Assembly (NCBI GenBank): GCA_947258885.1
Contig: CAMYKD010000065.1
Coordinates: 1 to 35,210, forward strand
DNA length: 35,210 nucleotides
Direction of reading: 5' to 3'
Source of the DNA: an uncultured Kiloniellales bacterium
Lineage (GTDB): Bacteria; Pseudomonadota; Alphaproteobacteria; Kiloniellales; JAKSDN01
Both the position numbers and the translations under genes were made by a program. Shown here piece by piece: positions 8,173 through 16,357 of the stretch; position 1 is the first letter of the stretch; every line of letters begins with the position of its first letter. The notes beneath the pieces are model-generated. The model saw only the letters and a list, made by a program, of their open reading frames with translations. It was not told where the DNA came from and made no database searches.

Positions 8173-10509
8173 TTGGCGAAACCCAGATCCAAAGCCGCGC
8201 CGTTTCCGAGCAAGCAGGAGCTGCTCGACTTCATCCGCGAGAGCCCGGTGCCGGTCGGCAAGAAGGAGATCGCGCGGGCCTTCCAGATCCGCGGTCCGGA
8301 CCGCGTCGCGCTCAAGGCCGTCCTCAAGGAGCTGCAAGAGGAAGGGCACCTGGACCGCCAGGAAAAGCGCCGCCTGACCCGGGCCGGCGGGCTGCCGGAG
8401 GTGCTGGTGGTCGAGATCGCCGGCCCCGACCCGGACGGCGAGCTGCTGGCCCGGCCCGCGGTCTGGCGGCGCGAAGGGGCGCCGCCCAAGATCTATATGG
8501 CGCCCGAGCGCCGCGGCCGACCGGCCCTCAAGGCCGGGGACCGGGCGCTCGTACGGCTTCGTCGCGTCGAGGAGGAGGCCTACGAGGGGCGGACCATCCG
8601 CGTCCTGGGCGGCGTGCCCCGGCGCGTGCTCGGCATCTACGAGCGGGGCGAGCGGGGCGGCCGCCTGCGACCGACGGACCGCCGCGCCAAGAACGACTTC
8701 GTGGTCCGCGGCGAGGACGCGTCGGGCGCGGTCCCCGGCGAATTGGTGCTCGCCGAGCTGAAGCCCCATCACCCGCGCCTGGGCCTGCGCGAGGTCGTCG
8801 TTTTGGAACGCCTGGGCCACCTGGGCGAGTCCCGGGCGCTCAGCCTGATCTCGATTCACGAGCACGACATCCCGACCGTGTTCAGTCCCGAGACCCTGGC
8901 GGAGGCCGAGGGGGCGGGGCCGGTCCGCCTCGGCCGGCGCGAGGACCTGCGCGGGCTGCCGCTGGTCACGATCGACGGCGCCGACGCCCGCGACTTCGAC
9001 GACGCGGTCTGGGCGGCGCCCGACGACGACCCGAAGGCCGCCGGCGGCTGGCACCTGGTGGTGGCGATCGCGGACGTCGCCCACTACGTCCATCCGGACA
9101 GCGCGCTGGACCGCGGCGCTTACGAGCGGGGCAATTCCGTCTATTTCCCCGACCGGGTGGTGCCGATGCTGCCCGAGGCCCTGTCGAACGGCTGGTGCTC
9201 GCTCAGACCGGGCGAGGAGCGGCCCTGTCTGGCCGCCCACCTCTGGCTCGACGCCGAGGGCCGGATTCGGCGTCACCGCTTCGTCCGGGGCCTGATGCGC
9301 TCGGCGGCGCGCCTGACCTACGAGCAGGTCCAGGCGGCGCGCGACGGCCACCCGGACGACGTGACCGGCCCGCTGCGGGAGCCGGTGATCGCGCCGCTCT
9401 ACGGGGCCTTCGAGGCGCTCGCGGCCGCGCGCGACCGGCGCGGCACGCTGGACCTCGAGCTGCCCGAAACGCAGGTGCTCATCGGCCGGGACGGCAAGGT
9501 CACGGGAATCGCGCCGCGGCAAAGGCTCGACAGCCACCGGCTGGTCGAGGAGTTCATGATTGCCGCCAACGTGGCCGCCGCCGAGACCCTCGAAGCCCGG
9601 CGACAGCCCTGCATGTACCGCGTGCACGACGCGCCCGACCCGCAGAAGCTGGAGGCGCTCAGGGAGGTCTTGGCGTCGTTCGGGTTCAAGCTGGCGCGCG
9701 GCCAGGTGATCAAGCCGCGCGCCTTCACCCAGATCCTGAAAAAGGTGGCCGCCACCCCTCATGCACCCATGGTCAACGAGCTCGTCCTGCGGGCGCAGAG
9801 CCAGGCGGCCTATGCGCCCGACAACCTCGGCCATTTCGGACTCGCGCTGTCGCGCTATGCCCACTTCACCTCGCCGATCCGACGCTACTCCGACCTTCTG
9901 GTGCACCGCGCGCTGATCGCCGGCCTGGGCCTCGGCAAGGACGGCCTGCCGGCCGAGGCCGGCGCCGGATTTGCGGAGGCGGGACGGCACATCTCGACGA
10001 CCGAGCGCCGCGCCCAGGCCGCCGAACGAGAGGCCGTCGACCGCTTCACCGCGGCTTTTCTCCAGGGCCAGCTGGGCCAGGTGGTCACGGGCCGCATCAC
10101 GGGCGTCACGCGCTTCGGGCTTTTCGTCCAGTTGAACGGCAGCGGAGCGGACGGGTTGGTGCCGATCAGCACCCTGCCGGACGACTTCTACCACCACGAC
10201 GAGGCCGGGCACCGACTGGTGGGGCGCCGCTGGGGCCGCGTCTATCGCCTCGGCGAGACCGTGGCGGCACGCCTGAGCGAGGCGGACCCGATCACCGGAG
10301 GCATCGTGCTGCGCCTCTTGGAAGACGACGAGGCGGGCGAGGCGGAGGCCGGCGGTGGTCCGGTCGACGAGGCCGGGGAAACCGGCGCCTGGCATCCCCT
10401 GAAAGCCGGCCGGCGGAAAAGCAGTGGCGGAGAGACCGCCGCCCCCCGCAAGAAGACGGCCCGCCGTTCCGGCGGCAAGCCGGGCCGCCGGAAAGGCCGG
10501 AGCCGATGA
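8173..10509 (+). CDS. rnr: Ribonuclease R
   Basis: A protein of 778 residues, a 3'-5' exoribonuclease able to digest structured RNA. The start is a TTG codon at 8173, giving AKPRSKAAPFPSKQELLDFI. Domain order is standard: a winged-helix region (KKEIARAFQIRGPDRVALKAVLKEL, residues about 35-60), cold-shock OB folds (about 75-240), and the RNB catalytic domain with its Asp-rich centre TIDGADARDFDDAVWA at about residue 268. SRYAHFTSPIRRYSDLLVHR follows at about 560. The S1 domain spans about 635-715 (GRITGVTRFGLFVQLNGSGADGLVPI). A Lys/Arg-rich tail ends the protein (ARRSGGKPGRRKGRSR), as in other RNase R proteins that bind structured RNA. It is almost certainly co-transcribed with topA. Confidence 0.95.
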   Translation: MAKPRSKAAPFPSKQELLDFIRESPVPVGKKEIARAFQIRGPDRVALKAVLKELQEEGHLDRQEKRRLTRAGGLPEVLVVEIAGPDPDGELLARPAVWRREGAPPKIYMAPERRGRPALKAGDRALVRLRRVEEEAYEGRTIRVLGGVPRRVLGIYERGERGGRLRPTDRRAKNDFVVRGEDASGAVPGELVLAELKPHHPRLGLREVVVLERLGHLGESRALSLISIHEHDIPTVFSPETLAEAEGAGPVRLGRREDLRGLPLVTIDGADARDFDDAVWAAPDDDPKAAGGWHLVVAIADVAHYVHPDSALDRGAYERGNSVYFPDRVVPMLPEALSNGWCSLRPGEERPCLAAHLWLDAEGRIRRHRFVRGLMRSAARLTYEQVQAARDGHPDDVTGPLREPVIAPLYGAFEALAAARDRRGTLDLELPETQVLIGRDGKVTGIAPRQRLDSHRLVEEFMIAANVAAAETLEARRQPCMYRVHDAPDPQKLEALREVLASFGFKLARGQVIKPRAFTQILKKVAATPHAPMVNELVLRAQSQAAYAPDNLGHFGLALSRYAHFTSPIRRYSDLLVHRALIAGLGLGKDGLPAEAGAGFAEAGRHISTTERRAQAAEREAVDRFTAAFLQGQLGQVVTGRITGVTRFGLFVQLNGSGADGLVPISTLPDDFYHHDEAGHRLVGRRWGRVYRLGETVAARLSEADPITGGIVLRLLEDDEAGEAEAGGGPVDEAGETGAWHPLKAGRRKSSGGETAAPRKKTARRSGGKPGRRKGRSR

Positions 10510-10692
10510 GACCAGGGCCCTCGCGTGCGGCCGCCAGCGGCTCTTTAACCGGTTTTTCACATATGCAGGGGTCTACTGGCAGTTGGGGGACGGCCGGCTC
10601 CGGACTTTGGCCCTCGTGGCGAATCCTGCTGGCATATATTGATTTCAATCGCTTATATTCTTGGGTCAGGGAATGACTAGGGAACTCCGGGC

Positions 10693-12297
10693 GTGAACCA
10701 AATCTCACCGGGATCAGGCCTGTCTATATCGCCGTCGCGCCGGGTCATGGCCCGGCTGCCGCGCCGTGTGCTCGGACTGCCGCTGGCTTTCCTGCTGTTC
10801 GGCTGCGCCTTGCAGGACGGCTATGCTTCACTAGACTACGATGTGGAGCGCGCGTCCCGGATCTTCCGCACCGGGTATCAGGACGTGGTCGACGTCTATA
10901 TCGAGGACTTCACCGCCCCCCAACTCGCCCTGGCGGGACTTGACGGCCTGTCGAATCTCGATCCGGCTGTCAGCGTCTTCTACGGCGACCACTTGGTGTC
11001 ATTGAAGATCGAAGGCCAGGCGACCGGTCGGTTCGACGCCCCGCACCCCGACGATACGGACGGTTGGGGTCGGTTGACGGCCAATGTCATCGAGGAAATC
11101 CGGCACGGCTCGGAGCCACTGGGTGTGGCCGAACCCGAGGCGGTCTACGAAGCCGTGTTCAGCGGCATGATCACGGAACTCGACAGCTTCTCCCGCTACG
11201 CCGGACGCGAACGAGCGCGCGAGAACAGGGCCAGTCGGGACGGATTCGGCGGCATCGGCGTGCGCATTCGCGTGGTCGACGAGGGCGTGAAGGTTCTCTC
11301 GGTCATGGAGGACACGCCGGCCGAGGCCGCCGGGCTCGAGGATCAGGACCTGATCACCGAGATCAATGGCCAGAGTGCGGTGGGCCTGTCCCAGGACTTG
11401 GTGGTGCAGCGCTTGCGCGGCCCGGTCCGGACCACCGTATTGCTGACGGTGGCCCGGCCCTCCATGCCGGGGCGCCTGACGTTCAGCCTCACCCGCGCCC
11501 ATATCGTGCCTCAAACCGTGAGCTACCGGGCCGAAGGCAACATCGGCTACCTGCGCGTCTCGGGGTTCAACCAGAGTACGGCCCAGACCCTGCGCGAGAA
11601 GATCCTTCAGGCCAAGCGCGAACAAGGCAAAGACCTGGAGGGCTTCATACTCGACCTTCGCGGCAATCCCGGCGGATTGCTCGAACAGGCGGTTTCGGTC
11701 TCCGATCTCTTCATTGCTCATGGCCGCATTGTCTCGACCCATGGCCGTCATCCGGACAGCCACCAATTCTTCGACGCCAGGAAAGACGACCTTGCGGCCG
11801 GCCTGCCGCTCGCGATCCTGGTCAACGGCAACTCGGCCTCGGCTTCGGAGATCGTCGCCGCGGCTTTGCAGGACGCCGGGCGCGGTGTGCTGATCGGCAG
11901 CAATTCGTTCGGCAAGGGCACGGTGCAGACGGTTCTGCGCCTGCCCAACGAGGGTGAGTTGACCCTGACCTGGGCCCGTTTCCATGCGCCGTCCGGCTAC
12001 GCCCTGCAGAATCGCGGCGTTCTTCCCGATGTTTGCACCAGTGGCGAGGTCTCGGATGCGACCGGCCTGCTCGAACGGGTGCGGCGCGGAGATGTGCGCG
12101 TCGACCGGACAGCCCGCAGCCGATCCATCGCCCTGGACGACGAAGCGGGGCTCTCGGCACTGCGGGCTCAGTGTCCGGTGAGCGAGAACGATCCGGAAAT
12201 CGACCTGCAGGTGGCGCTCGGACTGCTCGGCGACGCCACGCTGTACGCCCAGGCCCTGCGCGGCGGCCCGACGACCGCCGAGCGCACCATAAATTGA
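10693..12297 (+). CDS. S41 family C-terminal processing peptidase, lipoprotein
   Basis: A protein of 534 residues from the GTG at 10693; an ATG at 10747 (ARLPRRVLGL) is an alternative start. A signal sequence (LPLAFLLFGC) has a lipobox ending at Cys38, so the mature protein is probably anchored to a membrane on the periplasmic side. A PDZ domain lies at about residues 175-255 (GGIGVRIRVVDEGVKVLSVM, then EAAGLEDQDLITEING). The tail-specific protease domain follows with DLRGNPGGLLEQAVSVSDLF at about 325, the Ser region NGNSASASEIVAAALQDAGR at 378-397 and the catalytic Lys in SFGKGTVQT (Lys408). It belongs to the CtpA group; its substrate here is unknown. The gene leads a short run with the NUDIX gene, 22 bases downstream. 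Confidence 0.9.
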   Translation: MNQISPGSGLSISPSRRVMARLPRRVLGLPLAFLLFGCALQDGYASLDYDVERASRIFRTGYQDVVDVYIEDFTAPQLALAGLDGLSNLDPAVSVFYGDHLVSLKIEGQATGRFDAPHPDDTDGWGRLTANVIEEIRHGSEPLGVAEPEAVYEAVFSGMITELDSFSRYAGRERARENRASRDGFGGIGVRIRVVDEGVKVLSVMEDTPAEAAGLEDQDLITEINGQSAVGLSQDLVVQRLRGPVRTTVLLTVARPSMPGRLTFSLTRAHIVPQTVSYRAEGNIGYLRVSGFNQSTAQTLREKILQAKREQGKDLEGFILDLRGNPGGLLEQAVSVSDLFIAHGRIVSTHGRHPDSHQFFDARKDDLAAGLPLAILVNGNSASASEIVAAALQDAGRGVLIGSNSFGKGTVQTVLRLPNEGELTLTWARFHAPSGYALQNRGVLPDVCTSGEVSDATGLLERVRRGDVRVDRTARSRSIALDDEAGLSALRAQCPVSENDPEIDLQVALGLLGDATLYAQALRGGPTTAERTIN

Positions 12298-12319
12298 TCC
12301 TCGTACGCGGTTCGCGCCG

Positions 12320-13030
12320 GTGACCCGGAGACCTGTCAGGCCGGTGGACGCCGCCGGTTTGCTGTTGATTCGTGGGATGGGCCGCAAGGCCGAGGTCTTG
12401 ATGGGCCGGCGCCACCGTGCCTCGCGTTTCATGCCCGGGGTCTACGTCTTTCCCGGTGGCCGCGTCGAGCGTGCGGATGCGCGCCCCTCCGGCTTCACCG
12501 AGACCATGGCCTCGCCACCTGAGGGAACGGACGCTGCGACCAGGCGCCACCTGACGCTTTTCGCCCGTGCGGCCCTGCGCGAAACCTTCGAGGAAACCGG
12601 CTTGCTGGTCGCCGACCGGCCGGCCCCGCAGCCCACGGAGATCGATACCGCCGCCGCGGGGCCGGCGGAGGTATGGCGGGCCTTCCGCCGCGCCGGCCGT
12701 GCACCGGCCTTTTCGGCGCTTGCGCTGGTCGCCCGGGCTGTCACGCCGACGCGCTCGCCGATCCGCTTCCATACGAGGTTCTTTTGCGCCGACGGCCATG
12801 CCGCCTATGGCGACCTGGTGGGCGACGGGGAATTGCAGGACCTGCGCTGGGTGCCGGTCGAGGAGGCCGGCTTCCTGCCGATCGCCGAGGTGACCGCCCT
12901 GGTACTACGCGAAGCCCTGGCCCATGACTTTAACAGAAGTAGTCTAACCCGCCCGGCCGCCCTGTTCCGATGGGTCGGCGGCAGCGAGCGACCACACCAC
13001 ACCGTCGGCCCCGGCGACCGGCGGGCTTGA
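12320..13030 (+). CDS. NUDIX hydrolase family protein
   Basis: A protein of 236 residues from a GTG at 12320. NUDIX enzymes hydrolyse nucleoside-diphosphate derivatives. The Nudix box is visible but split: PGVYVFPGGRVERADARP at about residues 39-56 supplies the GG portion, and after an insertion of about 25 residues RAALRETFEETGLLV (about 85) supplies the REx2EExG helix carrying the metal ligands. This split layout is typical of the RNR67-like/CoA-diphosphatase-type group and makes the substrate hard to predict. A downstream FHTRFFCA strand also fits the fold. It lies between the S41 protease and rpmG; its last codons overlap the -35 element assigned to rpmG. Confidence 0.85.
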   Translation: MTRRPVRPVDAAGLLLIRGMGRKAEVLMGRRHRASRFMPGVYVFPGGRVERADARPSGFTETMASPPEGTDAATRRHLTLFARAALRETFEETGLLVADRPAPQPTEIDTAAAGPAEVWRAFRRAGRAPAFSALALVARAVTPTRSPIRFHTRFFCADGHAAYGDLVGDGELQDLRWVPVEEAGFLPIAEVTALVLREALAHDFNRSSLTRPAALFRWVGGSERPHHTVGPGDRRA

Positions 13031-13054
13031 CTTGACCGGCGGTCCGGCTATCCT
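13027..13054 (+). promoter_or_regulatory. Sigma-70-type promoter for rpmG
   Basis: TTGACT at 13027-13032 and TATCCT at 13049-13054 are separated by 16 bases and lie 43 bases before the rpmG ATG. The -35 element overlaps the last codon and stop of the NUDIX gene, which would let rpmG be expressed separately from the upstream genes. Confidence 0.5.
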
Positions 13055-13096
13055 CCCGGCCCGACTGAAGAATTCCTGCGCAACGAGGTGAGCGCC

Positions 13097-13264
13097 ATGG
13101 CCAAACCGACCACCCTGCAAATCAAGCTGGTCAGTACCGCAGACACCGGCTACTTCTATGTTGCCAAGAAGAACCCGCGGAACATGACCGAGAAGCTGAC
13201 CCTGCGCAAGTACGACCCGGTCGCGCGCAAGCACGTGCTCTTCAAGGAATCGAAGATGAAGTAA
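13097..13264 (+). CDS. rpmG: 50S ribosomal protein L33
   Basis: A 55-residue protein beginning [20 protein letters not shown] and ending [10 protein letters not shown] after the initiator Met, which matches alphaproteobacterial L33 in sequence and length. It is a component of the large ribosomal subunit near the E site. The zinc-binding cysteines found in some L33 forms are absent, so this is the Cys-free (C-) form. The ATG at 13097 is preceded by a purine-rich GAGGTGAG. A promoter-like sequence lies at 13027-13054 and a terminator at 13296-13321, so it can be a monocistronic unit. Confidence 0.97.
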   Translation: MAKPTTLQIKLVSTADTGYFYVAKKNPRNMTEKLTLRKYDPVARKHVLFKESKMK

Positions 13265-13295
13265 TCCCTCTGGGGGTCTTCGCCGAGGACAGCTG

Positions 13296-13327
13296 CGGTC
13301 GCCGTTCCGGGCGGCCGTTTTGCTTTT
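13296..13327 (+). terminator. Rho-independent terminator of rpmG
   Basis: cggtcgcc (13296-13303) pairs with ggcggccg (13310-13317), including one G-U pair, around a 6-base loop. It is followed by ttttgctttt. The location, 31 bases after the rpmG stop and just before the convergent pleD stop, fits a terminator. Confidence 0.7.
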
Positions 13328-13339
13328 CGGGCCTTGGTT

Positions 13340-14758
13340 CTAACTGCCCGCGGCGGCCACCTGATCGCCCGCGGGGGGGGTCGGGAGTTCGGCCGAGCAG
13401 GACCGGTTGCGCCCGGCGCGCTTGGCCTCGTACAGCGAGGCGTCGGCCCGGGCCACCAGACTGGCCGCCTCTTCGGAAGGGTCGATGGTCGTGGCCACGC
13501 CGATCGAGACCGTGACCTCCAGCGGCTCCTCCCGGCCGGGAATCGGAAAGGGCGTATCGGCGATGCGATTGCGCACGCGTTCGGCCACCATGAAAGCCGC
13601 TTCGGGGGGCGTTGTGGGCATGATGACGACGAACTCTTCGCCGCCATAGCGGGCCACCATGTCGAAATCGCGCACGTTGTCGGCAACTCGTGCAGCCAAC
13701 TGCTTCAGAACCTCGTCGCCGGCGGCATGGCCATAGGTATCGTTGACCGGCTTGAAGTGATCGATGTCGAACATCATCACCGATACCGGTTTGCCCGCCT
13801 CCGCGATCTCCAGGATCTTGCGATCCAGATGCGAGTTCATATAGCGCCGGTTGTACACTCCGGTGAGCGCATCGGTGTAGGCCATGGACACGCTGCTCTG
13901 AAGCATGGCGCGCAACTTGTCGTGATAGCGGCGGCGACGGATCTGCGTGCGGGTGCGAGCCAGCAATTCGTTCCGGTCGATCGGCTTGACCAGGTAGTCG
14001 TTGACACCCAGCTCGAGGCCCTTGGCCAGCTTCGGAAGATCGACATCGTCCAGAACCAGGAGAATCGGGACGTGCCGGGTCTGTTCCTGAGAGCGAAACT
14101 GAGAACAAAGCCTCAATCCGTCCTCGCCGTCGATCCGAAGGCTGACGATGATCAGATCGTAGTCATTCTCGTGGCCGAGGCCGAGCCCTTCTGCCGCCAG
14201 GCTTGCCCTATCCAGCGTGTGGCCGGCCTCGGTCAGGAACTCCACCAGCTTGTCGGCGGTGAACTGATTGTCCTCGACCAGGAGGATGCGCGCATTCTCG
14301 GCTTCGCTTTCGCTGCCCAAGGGCCCGTTCTCCAGCACGTCCGTGCTGCCCGAGGTCGCTTGGCGCAGGCGCAACTCGTCGATCATCATCTTGAGGCGCA
14401 CGAGCGAGCGCACCCGCGCGAACAGCGCGACATCGTTGACCGGCTTGGACAGGAAATCGTCGGCCCCCGCCTCCAGGCCGCGAACCCGGTCGCTCACATC
14501 GCTGAGCGCGGTCACCATGACCACCGGTATGTGACGGGTCTTGGGATCGGACCTGAGACGCTTGCAAACCTCGAAGCCGTCCATGCCCGGCATCATGACG
14601 TCGAGCAGGATCAGATCCGGCATCTCGTTGAGTGCGATTTCGACGGCCGAGGGCCCGTCGCCCGCCGTCAAAACGTCGAAATATTCCGCTGAAAGCTTGG
14701 CCTCGAGCAGCTTTACGTTCGGCAGAATATCATCGACCACGAGGATCCGTGCTGTCAT
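13340..14758 (-). CDS. pleD: PleD-type response regulator with diguanylate cyclase domain
   Basis: A protein of 472 residues with REC-REC-GGDEF architecture, as in Caulobacter PleD, which makes cyclic di-GMP upon phosphorylation during cell-cycle polar development. REC1 (1-120) carries the acidic pair in ILVVDD, phosphoacceptor Asp53 (LILLDVMMPGMDG) and Lys in FLSKPVND. REC2 (about 150-270, starting RILLVEDNQF) has no Asp at the acceptor position (LIIVSLRIDGEDG), so it is probably a dimerisation adaptor. The GGDEF domain (about 305-460) carries the active-site variant GGEEF and an upstream RDFD sequence matching the RxxD inhibitory I-site, so product inhibition is expected. It lies 24 bases downstream of divK on the same strand. 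The start codon at 14758 matches the normal N-terminus. Confidence 0.93.
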   Translation of the reverse strand: MTARILVVDDILPNVKLLEAKLSAEYFDVLTAGDGPSAVEIALNEMPDLILLDVMMPGMDGFEVCKRLRSDPKTRHIPVVMVTALSDVSDRVRGLEAGADDFLSKPVNDVALFARVRSLVRLKMMIDELRLRQATSGSTDVLENGPLGSESEAENARILLVEDNQFTADKLVEFLTEAGHTLDRASLAAEGLGLGHENDYDLIIVSLRIDGEDGLRLCSQFRSQEQTRHVPILLVLDDVDLPKLAKGLELGVNDYLVKPIDRNELLARTRTQIRRRRYHDKLRAMLQSSVSMAYTDALTGVYNRRYMNSHLDRKILEIAEAGKPVSVMMFDIDHFKPVNDTYGHAAGDEVLKQLAARVADNVRDFDMVARYGGEEFVVIMPTTPPEAAFMVAERVRNRIADTPFPIPGREEPLEVTVSIGVATTIDPSEEAASLVARADASLYEAKRAGRNRSCSAELPTPPAGDQVAAAGS

Positions 14759-14782
14759 GACCCCGATTCCAGCACCAGTTCC

Positions 14783-15202
14783 TCAGCTCAGGAAATGCGC
14801 CACGGTTTGCAGGAAATTGGTAACCGAAATCGGTTTGGCGATATAGGCCTCGCACCCACCCTCGCGAATCTTTTCCTCGTCGCCCTTCATCGCAAACGCG
14901 GTGACGGCCACGACCGGGATCGACTTGAGGCTGTCGTCCTCCTTGATCCACTTGGTCACCTCGAGGCCCGAGACCTCGGGCAGCTGAATGTCCATGAGAA
15001 TGAGGTCGGGCCGATGTTCCCGCGCCAACCTGAGGGCCTCCATCCCATCCTTCGTTTGAAGGATGTTGTAGCCGTGCGCCTCGAGCAGGTCGTGGAACAG
15101 CTTCATGTTGAGGTCGTTGTCTTCAACGACCATCACGGTCTTGGCCGATCCGTTCGTCTTTTTCGGCGCTTCCACCGTTTCGACGTTGGGCGCATCAGTC
15201 AT
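14783..15202 (-). CDS. divK: Single-domain response regulator DivK
   Basis: A protein of 139 residues from the ATG at 15202. It has a 20-residue polar leader ([20 protein letters not shown]), then one receiver domain: VMVVEDND, phosphoacceptor Asp71 in [32 protein letters not shown], and Lys123 in AYIAKPISV. No output domain follows. In Caulobacter and relatives DivK controls the PleC/DivJ/DivL/CckA pathway and so CtrA activity. The sequence and the divK-pleD order support that assignment over a generic CheY. The leader is longer than in Caulobacter; an internal start would remove it. A CtrA-like box sits about 140 bases upstream. Confidence 0.88.
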   Translation of the reverse strand: MTDAPNVETVEAPKKTNGSAKTVMVVEDNDLNMKLFHDLLEAHGYNILQTKDGMEALRLAREHRPDLILMDIQLPEVSGLEVTKWIKEDDSLKSIPVVAVTAFAMKGDEEKIREGGCEAYIAKPISVTNFLQTVAHFLS

Positions 15203-15340
15203 TTCCAGCCCCCTTCGACAATTGTATGTCCTGCCTGGACCTCCGAGACAAGGACGATCCGGCAGGCCTTGGCGCAGACCGGCAAGCAAGCCATCTTCTC
15301 GTATCCAAATTCTACCCTATAAACGGTATACTTAACCAAA

Positions 15341-15356
15341 GTTAATAATTCGTTAG
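15341..15356 (-). promoter_or_regulatory. CtrA-like box upstream of divK
   Basis: On the - strand the sequence is CTAA-CGAATTA-TTAAC, one mismatch from the CtrA consensus TTAA-N7-TTAAC. It lies about 139 bases before the divK start, in an AT-rich patch. A second TTAA-N6-TTAA pair (15332-15345) partly overlaps it. The remainder of the divK/ROK intergenic region shows no gene. Confidence 0.5.
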
Positions 15357-15421
15357 CATTTTACAAAAGGTCCAATCAAGTGGGCATGGGCCGGACGGGC
15401 GCTTGGGAATCCGGGGTGCGT

Positions 15422-16357
15422 ATGCGAATCGGCGTGGATCTCGGCGGCACCAAGATCGCGGCGATCGCCTTGGGCGAGGCGGGCGAGGTCCTGGCTCGCC
15501 GGCGCCGGGCCAGCCCGCGCGGCGACTATGGGGGCACGGTCGCGGCGGTGGCCGAACTGGTCGCCGGCCTGGAGCGCGACTTGGGGCGTCCGGGCAGCGT
15601 CGGCATCGGCATACCGGGGGCCGTCTCTCCCGCCAGCGGATTGGTCAAGAACGCCAACTCGACCTGGCTCATCGGCCGACCCTTCGACCGGGACCTCTCC
15701 GCCGCGCTGAACCGGCCCGTGCGGGTCGATAACGATGCCAACTGCTTTGCCCTTTCGGAGGCCATCGACGGCGCCGCTGCGGGCGCCGGGGTCGTCTTCG
15801 GGATCATCCTGGGCACCGGTGTGGGGGGCGGGATCGTGGTCGGCGGCCGCACGATTCTCGGCCGCAACGCGATCGCCGGCGAATGGGGGCACAACCCCCT
15901 GCCCTGGCCGAGCGACGAGGAACGGCCGGGAGCGCCCTGCTACTGCGGACGGTTCGGCTGTATCGAGACCTTTCTCTCCGGTCCCGGCCTGGCGCGGGAC
16001 CATGCCGCGGCCGGCGGGAAGAGCGTGGCCGCGGAGGAGATCGCAGTCCGCGCGGCGGAGGGCGATGCGGCGGCCGAGGCGGCCTTGCGGCGGTACGAAG
16101 ACCGCCTCGCCCGGGCGCTTGCCTCGGTAATCAACCTACTGGACCCGGACGCCGTGGTGCTGGGCGGCGGCCTCTCCAACCTGGCAAGGCTTTACGAAGC
16201 GGTGCCCGAAAAGCTATCGGCCTTCGTATTCTCCGACCGGGTCGATACCCCGATACTGGCCCCCAAGCACGGCGATTCGAGCGGCGTACGCGGCGCCGCG
16301 TGGCTCTGGCCGCCGGAGGAAGCCGCCGCATCGGCAGACGGCGCGGACCAGCCGTGA
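15422..16357 (+). CDS. ROK family sugar kinase (fructokinase/N-acetylhexosamine kinase type)
   Basis: A protein of 311 residues. ROK kinases phosphorylate hexoses with ATP. The N-terminal phosphate loop is RIGVDLGGTKIAAIAL. The sugar-binding and catalytic motif is VRVDNDANCFALSEA at about 100-114. GIILGTGVGGGIVV is at about 130, and the EWGH motif is at about 158. The family zinc site follows as CYCGRFGCIETFLSG. LGGGLSN near 245 completes the adenosine region. The ATG at 15422 is used because the canonical N-terminus begins there; in-frame GTG codons at 15380 and 15416 are possible. Its stop overlaps the dinB GTG by four bases (GTGA), so translation is probably coupled. The exact sugar cannot be read from the sequence. 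Confidence 0.9.
   Translation: MRIGVDLGGTKIAAIALGEAGEVLARRRRASPRGDYGGTVAAVAELVAGLERDLGRPGSVGIGIPGAVSPASGLVKNANSTWLIGRPFDRDLSAALNRPVRVDNDANCFALSEAIDGAAAGAGVVFGIILGTGVGGGIVVGGRTILGRNAIAGEWGHNPLPWPSDEERPGAPCYCGRFGCIETFLSGPGLARDHAAAGGKSVAAEEIAVRAAEGDAAAEAALRRYEDRLARALASVINLLDPDAVVLGGGLSNLARLYEAVPEKLSAFVFSDRVDTPILAPKHGDSSGVRGAAWLWPPEEAAASADGADQP

Noticed and set aside
5415-8489. 1024-codon - strand frame opposite topA
   Set aside because: Pure shadow: composition mirrors the topA codons and no domain is recognisable.
7930-10560. 876-codon - strand frame opposite rnr
   Set aside because: Antisense to an intact RNase R and without recognisable motifs.
10510-10692. Possible promoter in the AT-rich patch near 10630-10670 before the S41 protease gene
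   Set aside because: TATATT-like hexamers are present but no -35 element lies at an acceptable distance.
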